From the IMG/VR virus record IMGVR_UViG_3300021963_000564, positions 1 to 26,479 of that record: a stretch of 26,479 nucleotides of DNA; one strand, written 5' to 3'. Both the position numbers and the translations under genes were made by a program. Below are positions 1 through 6,110 of the stretch, in pieces; position 1 is the first letter of the stretch; the number at the start of each line of letters is the position of its first letter. Source of the DNA: a virus. The notes under the pieces are model-generated. The model was not told the DNA's origin. It ran no database searches and saw nothing but the letters and a program-made list of their open reading frames with translations.

Positions 1-129
1 CATCATGCGCCACACCTTGGGCTGGATGGTGCTTTTAGATTTCGGACGGCTAGTGCCAGCCTTGCGTCTGGCGTTAATGTTGGCGTATAAACCTGGTTTG
101 CTGTTGTTCATTTTACGATTGTACCACAT
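1..129 (-). CDS. Small basic phage protein, N-terminal part (runs off the window)
   Basis: Open frame from ATG at 129 (or the in-frame ATG at 111) to the left edge with no stop. From the second Met it reads MNNSKPGLYANINARRK, then AGTSRPKSKSTI. The pattern GLYANI-x-A-(K/R)RKAG-TSR is a small conserved hypothetical family that I recognise from phage genomes; its function is unknown and it has no membrane segment. The protein is strongly basic, which suggests nucleic acid or capsid contact, but that is inference. A G-rich AGGTGGGGG lies just before ATG 129, which favours that start, while family members usually begin close to the GLYANI block, which favours 111. It follows the long non-coding segment, so it may open a new transcription unit. 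Confidence 0.6.
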   Translation of the reverse strand, partial: MWYNRKMNNSKPGLYANINARRKAGTSRPKSKSTIQPKVWRMM

Positions 130-193
130 CCCCCACCTGATAACCAACTTCGTTCTTTGGCAGGCGTGAGGATGCCTAAGCCAACCTAGCCAA

Positions 194-218
194 CCCAGCC
201 CCAACCCAGCCCAGCCCC
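194..218 (-). other. G-quadruplex-forming motif on the minus strand
   Basis: The plus strand has C-tracts at 194-196, 199-202, 205-207, 210-212 and 215-218, each separated by exactly two bases (AA or AG). The minus strand, which is the transcribed-sense strand here, therefore carries five runs of three or four G with 2-nt loops, a textbook compact quadruplex motif. The flanking sequence repeats the same CCAACC/CCAGCC unit in weaker form from about 180. Confidence 0.6.
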
Positions 219-277
219 AGCTTTCGTTCTTTGTTCTGATTAGCCGAAACACGCTACGGAAAGAACGTAGTGGTATG

Positions 278-308
278 GGGGGAGGACGGACTAAGGAGTC
301 CTTCCCCC
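278..308. other. Bulged stem-loop
   Basis: GGACT (288-292) and AGTCC (297-301) form a perfect 5-bp hairpin with loop AAGG. Outside it, 278-284 can pair with 302-308 (five G-C pairs plus A-T and G-T) with a 3-nt bulge. No T-run follows on either strand, so a simple intrinsic terminator is not supported. Confidence 0.4.
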
Positions 309-386
309 TACTTTCCTTCGCGTAATTTAATTTATATATATATAAGGGTCTGACTGCTCTATAAATGATAGTAACTTGAAAGTAGA

Positions 387-1400
387 TTAGAAAGTAGTCT
401 GATTGGCAGTATACAAGCCATTGTCAGACAGTATCTTCTTGGCTTTGTGAAGGCGTTTAAGATAGCGATAAAAGGTAGATTCTGATACTTCCAGCTTTTC
501 GATGATATGGCGGCATAAATCACCCGCCTGCCACTCCTTTGAACCCATCTCGGTTAGGAACTTTTTATCGTCAACCGCCTTGTGTGCGCCTGGCTTCTTT
601 AGCTTATCTGGGTTGAGGTTAAAGTTCTGGCGGAACAGCGGGTAAGACCACTGGACAACGAAGGCATCCATAGGGCTGAAGTTGCGTAGCGTGACCTCGC
701 AAGTAAAGGTGCGCTCGTCCTCTTCGTGTGGCGTGAGTACGACTAAGCTGTCTGGGTTGCGCGCGAATACACCTGACCCACTGAACCTATCAATTGACTC
801 TGACCCACTCTTGTTACCCTTGCTGAAGTGATGTGAGAGGATGATCGACAGATTGTGGCGCGTGGCTAGGTACTCAAACTCATTCATTAGGCTTGACATA
901 TCGCCTGCGCTGTTCTCATCCCTCTCACCCATCAGCATATAATTTGGATCTAGGATGATAGCTTGGTAGCCCTTGCCCTCAATCTGCTTCTCGATCATTG
1001 GGCGGATGAGAGTCAAGTCGGCAGCGTGGCCTCGGAGCGTCCATGTATCAAAGTCATCGGCCTTGTCTTCCAGTCCTTTTGCCTTGACAACATCAGCCAA
1101 CCGATTGCGAAAGCTCCACTCTTGGATCTCAAAGTTAATGAACAACACCCGCGACATCTTGCACTGCTGACCCCACCAAGGCACACCAGCGTGTAGCGAT
1201 AAGGCTAGGTCAATCAAGCTCCAACTCTTAAACGCCTTGCTTCCTCCACCCAGCAACATCTTTCCCCCTCTATGCAACATTCCCTCAATTAGTGTCTCTG
1301 GTGCGGGTAAGTCTTCCTTAACAAGTTGCGCATAAGATTTAATCGGTGGCCACTCATCGGTCTTCGGCTTGATACCAAGTGCTACGGCTGGTTCAATCAT
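387..1400 (-). CDS. RepA-like AAA (AAA_25) ATPase, probable replicative helicase
   Basis: 337 aa. Residues about 40-60 carry a RepA/AAA_25-type Walker A (GGGSKAFKSW, with K58-S59 as nucleotide-binding residues). A Walker B follows in QAIILDPNYML, and a histidine sensor-like motif in ILSHHFSKG. The C-terminal ~60 residues (SESTFYRYLKRLHKAKKIL) look like a winged helix. In this RecA-fold family the proteins are hexameric helicases or DNA-remodelling ATPases. The start is ATG 1400, preceded by AAGGAGG; a frame extension to TTG 1421 is unlikely. The ATG overlaps the TGA of the primase gene (ATGA), so the two are probably translationally coupled and form a primase-helicase unit. It is the last gene of the block before the non-coding segment. 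Family call is firm; helicase rather than recombination ATPase is inferred from the primase neighbour. Confidence 0.85.
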   Translation of the reverse strand: MIEPAVALGIKPKTDEWPPIKSYAQLVKEDLPAPETLIEGMLHRGGKMLLGGGSKAFKSWSLIDLALSLHAGVPWWGQQCKMSRVLFINFEIQEWSFRNRLADVVKAKGLEDKADDFDTWTLRGHAADLTLIRPMIEKQIEGKGYQAIILDPNYMLMGERDENSAGDMSSLMNEFEYLATRHNLSIILSHHFSKGNKSGSESIDRFSGSGVFARNPDSLVVLTPHEEDERTFTCEVTLRNFSPMDAFVVQWSYPLFRQNFNLNPDKLKKPGAHKAVDDKKFLTEMGSKEWQAGDLCRHIIEKLEVSESTFYRYLKRLHKAKKILSDNGLYTANQTTF

Positions 1401-2329
1401 TTTCCTCCTTTGCAAAACCAAAGCAGGCTTTGCATCTTGTCGTTTCTTTTTGCCCCAGGAATCCTAACGGGTTGGCTGGGTTTGAATGTTGCAGGGTCGC
1501 ACCCTAACGGAATAAGAAAAGCTTTTAACTGATCCACCCATTCATTCTTTGGTGGCATCTCAAACCAACCATGCAAGCTCTTTCCGCCAGTATCCACAAC
1601 AGCGTGTAGTTTCATGCTGAATAAATCGCGCATCAGTTGGAACACCGCGCCCATCTGTGGCTTAGTGAGTACGTCAGACTCGACAACAAGGAACACCCTA
1701 TGCTCAACCGTGTCATTGGATCGGCTGACCGTGTCTGGCTTGTAGGTCGCGCCAGTGGTGTACTGCCCAATTGGCTCGTCCAGCTTCTTCCAATCCCAAG
1801 CCGACCTAAAGTTCTGCGGATGCCTCCCGCTATCCTTGACATCACCGATCCAGATATTGTCAGCGACATTAAACATCGAGAGGAACAACTGATAGTCCTG
1901 CGCTGGATCGCCTAGCTTCACTGGACTCTCCTCGTACATATCCGCTGGGTCCCAATTGTAGTGCGTCAAATATCTTTGCTTGTTTGACTCAGCAATCGTC
2001 TTAATCCTATCCAACACCTCGGCGTGCGGGTCTTTCTTAACAACCAGCTTCGGCACAGCTGTACCACCCGACATAATATTGACTGGCTTGTAAAGCACAT
2101 CGCTGGATATAGCTCGGCGCAACTTGCGGTTAGCCTCGTCTCGATACGGCGTGCAGGAAGTATGCCAGCAGAAGATCGTAGGTGCGCCATCCACGAACAC
2201 CGTTGTATCCCTAATGCGAGTGTGGCTAGTATGGGCAGCCTCGCCTGGACACTTGCACAGCCCGTGGTTTTCGGACTGCCAATCCACTTGGCCTACGATC
2301 TCTTCAGCTTGCCGTTGTGCGGTTGTCAT
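1397..2329 (-). CDS. AEP-superfamily DNA primase with N-terminal zinc motif
   Basis: About 310 aa. The N-terminus has a CHC2-like zinc-binding set (C25, C27, C54, H56, C59). The C-terminal half has archaeo-eukaryotic primase landmarks: an acidic motif VVESD (E217, D219), the glycine/histidine motif DTGGKSLHGW (H253), and a late basic motif RIPGAKR (289-295). AEP primases make RNA or DNA primers for replication. The combination of zinc motif plus AEP core and a RepA-like helicase encoded by an overlapping downstream gene gives a split primase-helicase. ATG 2329 is chosen; TTG at 2338 is an alternative, and neither has a strong ribosome binding site. The upstream 78 bases are structured, so initiation may be controlled by RNA folding. 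AEP assignment is from motifs only. Confidence 0.75.
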   Translation of the reverse strand: MTTAQRQAEEIVGQVDWQSENHGLCKCPGEAAHTSHTRIRDTTVFVDGAPTIFCWHTSCTPYRDEANRKLRRAISSDVLYKPVNIMSGGTAVPKLVVKKDPHAEVLDRIKTIAESNKQRYLTHYNWDPADMYEESPVKLGDPAQDYQLFLSMFNVADNIWIGDVKDSGRHPQNFRSAWDWKKLDEPIGQYTTGATYKPDTVSRSNDTVEHRVFLVVESDVLTKPQMGAVFQLMRDLFSMKLHAVVDTGGKSLHGWFEMPPKNEWVDQLKAFLIPLGCDPATFKPSQPVRIPGAKRNDKMQSLLWFCKGGK

Positions 2330-2337
2330 AAAATTCA

Positions 2338-2414
2338 AACTGGCTCTGATTCAAGAGGAGACACACTGAGGAACTGCCCGCCGCAGGATCTCCCTGCGTA
2401 CCACAACGCCAGTT
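2338..2414 (-). promoter_or_regulatory. Structured leader of the primase-helicase genes
   Basis: The gap between the glycosyltransferase stop (2417) and the primase start is closed by a 7-bp inverted repeat: AACTGGC at 2338-2344 and GCCAGTT at 2408-2414. Inside it is a perfect 6-bp hairpin, CGCAGG (2382-2387), loop ATCTC, CCTGCG (2393-2398). In an otherwise overlapping gene array, a nested structure of this kind suggests a regulatory RNA leader or processing site. No promoter consensus is obvious. Confidence 0.4.
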
Positions 2415-2416
2415 AG

Positions 2417-3523
2417 TTATTTGCTTTCTAGCTCCATCGCCTTTTGCGATGCAAGCACAATATCCTGCGCTGTTATATTCCGCAGAGCATTGCACCAGTA
2501 TTGCGTCTTGGGAGTCTTGTTGGTCGCATCCTTACACTTGGCCTGTGGCAACCCAGCGTGAGGACGGCAAGGCGCGTGCGGGCATGTATCGGGTTTGAAT
2601 ATCGATACGTTCTTTGGATAGTAAGTCATGCGGTCGGCAGGGTCGTAGCTGCCCCACAGCGACACACACGGCGTATCCAACCCAGCAGCCATGTGATTGA
2701 CACTGCTATCTGGCGCAACAACAAAGTCAGCCCCGCTGATAATCGGGAACATCGAACGCACAACCTTGGTGCAGTTAAACAAGTCAATCACTCGCGGGTG
2801 ATCCACCTTAAAGTTGTGCGAGTTATCTAGCCCAATAATCACAGCGTGATGTTTTGGGTAAGCCTCTAGCAACGCCAGCACCGCCTCTTGCCCCATCGTT
2901 GGCGGGTAGGTGCGGGTAGGACCGCTGGACGAAACATGGTAGGCAAAGTATGGGTCTGGCAATGGCCACTTGCCCATCGCCTTTAACTCTTCGTGGTCTG
3001 GCTCGATGAGATGTAGAACTGGCTTGCAATACTTCGCCATCTTCTTCTCATCCCATACTCCCATCCACTCGTAGATCCGCTGGTAGCAGTTTCCACCGCC
3101 AGTGCCTAGCTTCGTGTTACCAACTTGACCGCTAAATAAATCATCAGTCGGAACGTGAGCATCATAGGAATCCCAAGCCTCCAGCGAGGACGGCAACGGC
3201 CACAGCTTTGCACCCAGCCCAGCGTATAGAGGCAGATTGCGTGCGGGTGCATAAACATCCACAATCCCACCCGACTCCTGCACCAAGTAATTAACGAAAG
3301 CAGTAGCAATGATTGCGTCACCGATTGCACCAGCGCGATAAACGGCTGTTGCCCCGCCCATCGCACGCCCCTTGTAGTAAGGCTTAATCTTATGCGGGCA
3401 AGGAATTGAATCATCCCAGATTGGTCCAGTTAGTTCATCGGGCAAGACGTACGTGTTGCGCGGGTGGAGCATATTGTCATCAACTTTGTGGATTGAGTTT
3501 GTGTTGTTTGTCCAGAGTTTCAT
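2417..3523 (-). CDS. GT9 (heptosyltransferase-like) glycosyltransferase
   Basis: 368 aa, a GT-B fold relative of ADP-heptose:LPS heptosyltransferases. It has the N-terminal glycine motif RAGAIGDAII (G65, G68, D69) and the C-terminal nucleotide-sugar motif APDSSVNHMAAG (271-277 core, H277) followed by PCVSLWGSYDPADR. After the fold the tail is cysteine-rich (C314, C319, C330, C344), possibly a zinc knuckle and not typical of GT9. Start ATG 3523 has AAGGAG eight bases upstream and overlaps the stop of the preceding 44-aa gene as ATGA. The frame remains open 5' of this, but that part is the other gene read out of frame. The substrate is unknown: host surface glycan, virion glycosylation or modified DNA bases are all possible given the neighbours. 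Confidence 0.82.
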   Translation of the reverse strand: MKLWTNNTNSIHKVDDNMLHPRNTYVLPDELTGPIWDDSIPCPHKIKPYYKGRAMGGATAVYRAGAIGDAIIATAFVNYLVQESGGIVDVYAPARNLPLYAGLGAKLWPLPSSLEAWDSYDAHVPTDDLFSGQVGNTKLGTGGGNCYQRIYEWMGVWDEKKMAKYCKPVLHLIEPDHEELKAMGKWPLPDPYFAYHVSSSGPTRTYPPTMGQEAVLALLEAYPKHHAVIIGLDNSHNFKVDHPRVIDLFNCTKVVRSMFPIISGADFVVAPDSSVNHMAAGLDTPCVSLWGSYDPADRMTYYPKNVSIFKPDTCPHAPCRPHAGLPQAKCKDATNKTPKTQYWCNALRNITAQDIVLASQKAMELESK

Positions 3524-3654
3524 TTGGTTTTCTCCTTTATAATAAAGAACACAGCGAGAATTGCTGCGACTACTGCAATGACTGCGATGGCAACAAGAAG
3601 TTTTCCTATTGCCAATCCTGCTCCGACAAGAATCCATTCCTTAATTACGTTCAT
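3520..3654 (-). CDS. 44-aa single-span membrane protein
   Basis: Starts at ATG 3654 with AAAGGA a few bases upstream and ends in TGA that overlaps the GT9 start (ATGA). The product begins MNVIKEWILVGAGLAIGK and continues with a long Leu/Val/Ala/Ile stretch through FFII to the basic end KEKTK. About 30 consecutive residues are non-polar apart from one Lys, so it is a one- or two-pass membrane peptide. No known family recognised. The GT9 ribosome binding site lies inside its last codons, so the two are co-translated; it might anchor the transferase to the membrane (inference). Confidence 0.7.
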   Translation of the reverse strand: MNVIKEWILVGAGLAIGKLLVAIAVIAVVAAILAVFFIIKEKTK

Positions 3655-3697
3655 TGGTGTTCCTTTCTATTGTTTCGTTCTACTGCGTCAATCCTTT

Positions 3698-3886
3698 TTA
3701 CACGCTCTGCATCTGGTATGCGTGGTCAACCAATTCCCTGACGCATTTGAAATACTCTTCCTCGGCACTGCCATAACAAAATACCTCAGTCCTAAATCCT
3801 CCTGCCTCAACCCACAGCTTCCACCTCCATCCCTTCTTATCCCACTCCTTCTTCACTTGCATTGCCAACTCACCCTTGCTTTTCAT
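3698..3886 (-). CDS. Small hypothetical protein, tryptophan-rich
   Basis: 62 aa from ATG 3886, which has GGAGG just upstream inside the preceding gene; ATG 3862, eight bases past the preceding stop, is an alternative (54 aa). The sequence is charged with a WDKKGWRWKLWVEAGG core, then FRTEVFCYGSAEEEYFKC. The alternating pattern suggests a small beta-sheet domain followed by a helix. No family recognised and no membrane segment. It sits between two other tiny genes in an overlapping array. Confidence 0.55.
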   Translation of the reverse strand: MKSKGELAMQVKKEWDKKGWRWKLWVEAGGFRTEVFCYGSAEEEYFKCVRELVDHAYQMQSV

Positions 3887-4061
3887 CTTCCTCCAATATT
3901 TCTTTTGCAATCAAAGCCACCGCATCAACCATCGCAATAATTCTAATAATATCTATTGCGTGACCGTGAGAAGCGCGATCCCTCTCTACTGCAAGCTTGT
4001 CGCGTGCCGTGAGAAGGATGTCGCGCCCCCACTTGAGCCTAGCTTTAGACTCGACCAGCAT
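3870..4061 (-). CDS. Small helical hypothetical protein
   Basis: 63 aa. Its ATG (4061) shares one base with the stop of the upstream gene (TAATG), which supports both being translated. The product is mostly amphipathic helix (RDILLTARDKLAVERDRA, then DIIRIIAMVDAVALIAKEI) with an acidic end EEDEKQG. No known domain recognised. The regular heptad-like spacing suggests a helical hairpin or oligomer. Confidence 0.6.
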   Translation of the reverse strand: MLVESKARLKWGRDILLTARDKLAVERDRASHGHAIDIIRIIAMVDAVALIAKEILEEDEKQG

Positions 4062-4243
4062 TACGAGCCTGACCGCATCCGAAACTTACGAGGCGATTTG
4101 TTGCTCTTCCCAGCAGCAGAGAGTGCTATCGCAATCATCTGCTGACGCGAACGAGGCGTTCCACCAGCACCGCGAGCCTTGCCCTTCTTCTTATTGTCCA
4201 TAGACAACTCGTGCATATTCTTTGATACGTCTTTGCCTAGCAT
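4061..4243 (-). CDS. Small basic protein, DUF6496-like
   Basis: 60 aa, strongly basic. The middle reads KKKGKARGAGGTPRSRQQ followed by MIAIALSAAGKS. The block (S/R)RxQ-x-IAIALS-A-(G/R)K resembles small phage and bacterial proteins of the DUF6496 type, whose function is unknown. ATG 4243 has AAAGGAG eight bases upstream, placed in the last codons of the Mom-like gene, so both belong to one transcript. Nucleic acid binding is plausible from the charge only. Confidence 0.65.
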   Translation of the reverse strand: MLGKDVSKNMHELSMDNKKKGKARGAGGTPRSRQQMIAIALSAAGKSNKSPRKFRMRSGS

Positions 4244-4246
4244 ATT

Positions 4247-4915
4247 CTATTCTCCTTTATATTCTTTCCACTCTTTCCAATTTGCAATATCCCATTTGAG
4301 CAGACACTTATCTGCTGGGTTGCAAAAATATACAAACCTATGTTTCCTAGTCCTTGGAACTATCACAGCATCCTCCATCGTTCTTGAGTGCCTGCTGTGC
4401 TTGTTGCCAACCACCTTGTCACCAGATGACCTCTTGTCTGATAGGCCAGTATAGGTCCAATTTGTGGCCGCGTAGATCGCGCCATTATGACCAGCACCAG
4501 TATCGGCATAGCTAACAAGAATCAAACATGGGCGCAATTTGGAAAGCTCTCTTATGCTCCAAGATATAAATCTGCTCTCAGAGTTCTTTGGGCATCTGTC
4601 ATCAATCCATAATCTGTTTAACTCATATACCCTGGGCGCATTCTCCTCACCGCATATCCCTCGGCATAAGTGTGGCGATGCTGGTTTTCCGAATGATATT
4701 ACGCCAAGCAACTCGCTAGAATTAAAACATCCAAACGACCAGCTACAAGGCACGGCTCTATGGGCATAATGATTCTCAACCACCACATCATTAAGTGTCT
4801 GCGATGTTATCACCTTGAATTTAAGTTGGAGCGCAGAGGTCGGAATTGCACCGCCGTCCTCCCCTTGGAATAGGGGAAGTTCTACTACTGAACTATCTGC
4901 GCGTAAATTTGTCAT
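4247..4915 (-). CDS. Mom-like DNA modification protein with tRNA-like 5' end
   Basis: 222 aa. Residues from about 33 onward match the Mom family (phage Mu adenine carbamoylmethylation-type modification, a GNAT-like fold): VVVENHYAHRAVP, a WSFGCFNSSELLGVISFG strand pair, YELNRLWIDD, and a late LVSYADTGAGHNGAIYAATNW block. Such proteins modify phage DNA so host restriction enzymes fail to cut. The first 31 residues have no place in that fold: codons 5-30 are a 76-nt tRNA-Gly-like sequence read in frame. ATG 4915 nevertheless looks real because it overlaps the stop of the upstream gene as ATGA and no later ATG precedes the Mom core. A GTG or TTG start inside the leader would give a conventional protein. 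Family call is confident; the exact modification is unknown. Confidence 0.8.
   Translation of the reverse strand: MTNLRADSSVVELPLFQGEDGGAIPTSALQLKFKVITSQTLNDVVVENHYAHRAVPCSWSFGCFNSSELLGVISFGKPASPHLCRGICGEENAPRVYELNRLWIDDRCPKNSESRFISWSIRELSKLRPCLILVSYADTGAGHNGAIYAATNWTYTGLSDKRSSGDKVVGNKHSRHSRTMEDAVIVPRTRKHRFVYFCNPADKCLLKWDIANWKEWKEYKGE
4827..4902 (-). tRNA. tRNA-Gly(TCC)-like sequence inside the Mom-like gene, probably degenerate
   Basis: On the minus strand, 4902-4896 and 4837-4831 form a perfect 7-bp acceptor stem (GCGCAGA/TCTGCGC), followed by T and an encoded CCA (4829-4827). The total is 76 nt. TA, then a 4-bp D stem (GTTC/GAAC) with a 7-nt loop, then a 5-bp anticodon stem (TCCCC/GGGGA) with TTCC in the loop, giving anticodon TCC. 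Defects: the anticodon loop is 8 nt, the T stem pairs only after a one-base shift with a G-A mismatch and leaves an extra C, and the T loop reads TGCAATT instead of TTCRANN. It is therefore either a decayed tRNA or a tRNA mimic, embedded in coding sequence. Confidence 0.5.
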
Positions 4916-5127
4916 ATATAATATGGTATTGGCACTTCTGGTGCCTTTACCCCGAAGCTTGGGTTCTCACATCTGCGACAATCACGCAAATCAAAGTCAA
5001 GTATCTCGCCAGTGTTAAGCATAACTGTGAATATCTTGTTATGATCCATCCCATAATCAGTAACGATAAATGCCAGCCCCTCACCCTTTGGTGTCATCAT
5101 CCATAGTTCGGGATTGAGTTGGATCAT
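4912..5127 (-). CDS. Conserved small phage protein (NPELW-type)
   Basis: 71 aa. It begins MIQLNPELWMMTPKGEG and continues with LAFIVTDYGMDHNK and a V-x-L-x-TGEI turn. I recognise this as a recurrent small phage protein (NPE-(L/V)W, TP-(K/R)G, DYG, TGEI), of unknown function. The predicted shape is a small beta barrel or SH3-like fold. ATG 5127 overlaps the stop of the upstream 27-aa gene (ATGA) and has GGGGTGA upstream; its TGA overlaps the Mom-like start (ATGA). Confidence 0.7.
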   Translation of the reverse strand: MIQLNPELWMMTPKGEGLAFIVTDYGMDHNKIFTVMLNTGEILDFDLRDCRRCENPSFGVKAPEVPIPYYI

Positions 5128-5207
5128 TTATCACCCCATAACAATATCAATAGCCCAATCCCAATAGCCATTACTCCGACTAAACGGATTTGATCGTCAA
5201 TGCTCAT
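5124..5207 (-). CDS. 27-aa membrane micropeptide
   Basis: The frame starts at ATG 5207, overlapping the stop of the oxygenase gene (ATGA), and ends in TGA overlapping the next ATG (ATGA). The peptide is MSIDDQIRLVGVMAIGIG then LLILLWGDK: a charged start, one ~17-residue hydrophobic helix and a charged end. It exactly fills the space between two credible genes with four-base overlaps on both sides, which is unlikely for a random frame. Function unknown. Confidence 0.55.
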   Translation of the reverse strand: MSIDDQIRLVGVMAIGIGLLILLWGDK

Positions 5208-5773
5208 CGCCAAGCTGGTCCAGTCAACCAAGCCACCAACACCCAGCGCGTCCCCCATATTGGCGCACGCGCACGATGTTCGATGTAGGATGGGAACCAG
5301 CAACCCGCGCCTTGCTCTTGGATAAACCTAGCGTTCTCTAGGTCAGCCTTAACTTGCAAGCCACCGCCTAGGTACTCGCTTGGGTCAGATAGATTGACCA
5401 CCATCGTCATCTTGCGAACTGGCGCCTCGGATGTGTAGGTATCGTAGTGCCACCAAAACTGCTGGAGTGGATTGTACTTTAGGATCTGCAACTGCTGCAC
5501 GCCAGTAATGTCAAAGCGGTAATGCTCGGCGTTTACGGCCATAGTCAATTCGTTTACAATTGAGTAAAGCCACTTGTAATGGGTAGCCATCGGAACCCAA
5601 CAAGACGAACAGCTACGCGCAAACGATCTCCTAGTTGTGCCATCCTTCTTCATCACAGTCGCACGCTTCATCCCGATTACCTCTGCGTCTTGGCGTAGCA
5701 TCATGCATTGGGTGGGGGTCAACACATAGCGGTCTACGGCTGCGGTTAAAACCTTCTGCTTAAACTCGCTCAT
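5204..5773 (-). CDS. 2-oxoglutarate/Fe(II)-dependent oxygenase, PKHD/prolyl-hydroxylase type
   Basis: 189 aa. The double-stranded beta-helix core is clear: the iron ligands are H109 and D111 (WHYDTY) and H166 (SYIEHRA), and R176 (GTRWVLVAW) binds the 2-oxoglutarate carboxylate. LSDPSEYLGGGLQV and CWFPSYIEH are typical of the PKHD hydroxylases (PiuC-like) and phage relatives. The enzyme couples decarboxylation of 2-oxoglutarate to hydroxylation of a substrate. Substrate unknown: protein side chain, or a nucleobase given the Mom-like and glycosyltransferase neighbours. ATG 5773 overlaps the upstream stop as ATGA. The N-terminal ~85 residues are family-variable with a small Cys cluster (C55, C58). 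Confidence 0.85.
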   Translation of the reverse strand: MSEFKQKVLTAAVDRYVLTPTQCMMLRQDAEVIGMKRATVMKKDGTTRRSFARSCSSCWVPMATHYKWLYSIVNELTMAVNAEHYRFDITGVQQLQILKYNPLQQFWWHYDTYTSEAPVRKMTMVVNLSDPSEYLGGGLQVKADLENARFIQEQGAGCWFPSYIEHRARAPIWGTRWVLVAWLTGPAWR

Positions 5774-5967
5774 TTAACTTCCTCGCAAAGTTCCAACAAC
5801 GCCTTGTTCAGAGCGTAGCTAAAGCAGGCAACCTTATCCTTGGCAACGTGCTTGCGACCAGCTCGAGCCATTGCCTCAAAAAGCTCATCGTCAACTTCGA
5901 CTATAATCTTTGCGGCTTTATATTCATGAACCTTAACCAGTTTAATTTCCCTAGATTTCTTTTTCAT
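5770..5967 (-). CDS. Small hypothetical protein, ribbon-helix-helix-like
   Basis: 65 aa with a basic start (MKKKSREIKLVKVHEYK), a beta-strand IIVEVDDE, then helix LFEAMARAGRK and helix VACFSYALNKALLELCEE. One strand followed by two helices is the ribbon-helix-helix pattern seen in small phage regulators, though the match is only structural. ATG 5967 has AAAGGAGGAG upstream and overlaps the stop of the preceding membrane peptide (ATGA); its TGA overlaps the oxygenase start. Confidence 0.6.
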   Translation of the reverse strand: MKKKSREIKLVKVHEYKAAKIIVEVDDELFEAMARAGRKHVAKDKVACFSYALNKALLELCEEVK

Positions 5968-6110
5968 AATTCAAGCTCCTCCTTTATAAAATCAATCAGT
6001 TTTAATATGATGTACCCAGCGCAGTAGATTATTGAAAGGAAGATCCAACTGTAAAGGATAAACCAACCAATTACCCACACGATGTCTTTTAATTCAAGTA
6101 GGCAGAGCAT
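5964..6110 (-). CDS. 48-aa membrane protein
   Basis: From ATG 6110, placed seven bases after AGGAG, to TGA 5966-5964, which overlaps the next ATG (ATGA). After MLCLLELKD comes IVWVIGWFILYSWIFLSI followed by IYCAGYIIL, then an acidic-basic tail ending EELEL. It is an aromatic-rich one- or two-span membrane peptide. It overlaps the preceding gene by 17 bases. No family recognised. Confidence 0.6.
   Translation of the reverse strand: MLCLLELKDIVWVIGWFILYSWIFLSIIYCAGYIILKLIDFIKEELEL

Larger units (their letters stand above)
112..386. other. Non-coding segment with structured elements (candidate origin/regulatory region)
   Basis: This is the longest gene-free stretch in a window where genes usually overlap. 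It holds five C-tracts separated by two bases (194-218), three copies of CGTTCTTT (151-158, 225-232, and inverted at 260-267), a bulged hairpin (278-308) and an AT-rich run containing TATATATATATA (about 325-345). It lies directly after the primase-helicase pair. An AT-rich unwinding element, short repeats and a G-rich strand next to replication genes are what a phage origin could look like, but no initiator gene or experimentally known box supports this. It could also be a terminator-plus-promoter region separating two operons. Confidence 0.35.

Noticed and set aside
278-308. Intrinsic terminator after the helicase
   Set aside because: The stem is G-C rich but no T-run follows on the transcribed strand.
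2304-2495. Minus-strand frame of 63 aa across the primase leader
   Set aside because: It crosses the structured gap and overlaps the ends of both credible genes; no ribosome binding site or family.
3524-3637. N-terminal extension of the GT9-like gene
   Set aside because: The extra residues are Cys/Ser/Arg-rich and out of frame with the 44-aa membrane gene there; ATG 3523 has a ribosome binding site.
3524-4203. Several plus-strand frames of 68-138 aa
   Set aside because: They are antisense to small minus-strand genes that have ribosome binding sites and overlapping junctions.
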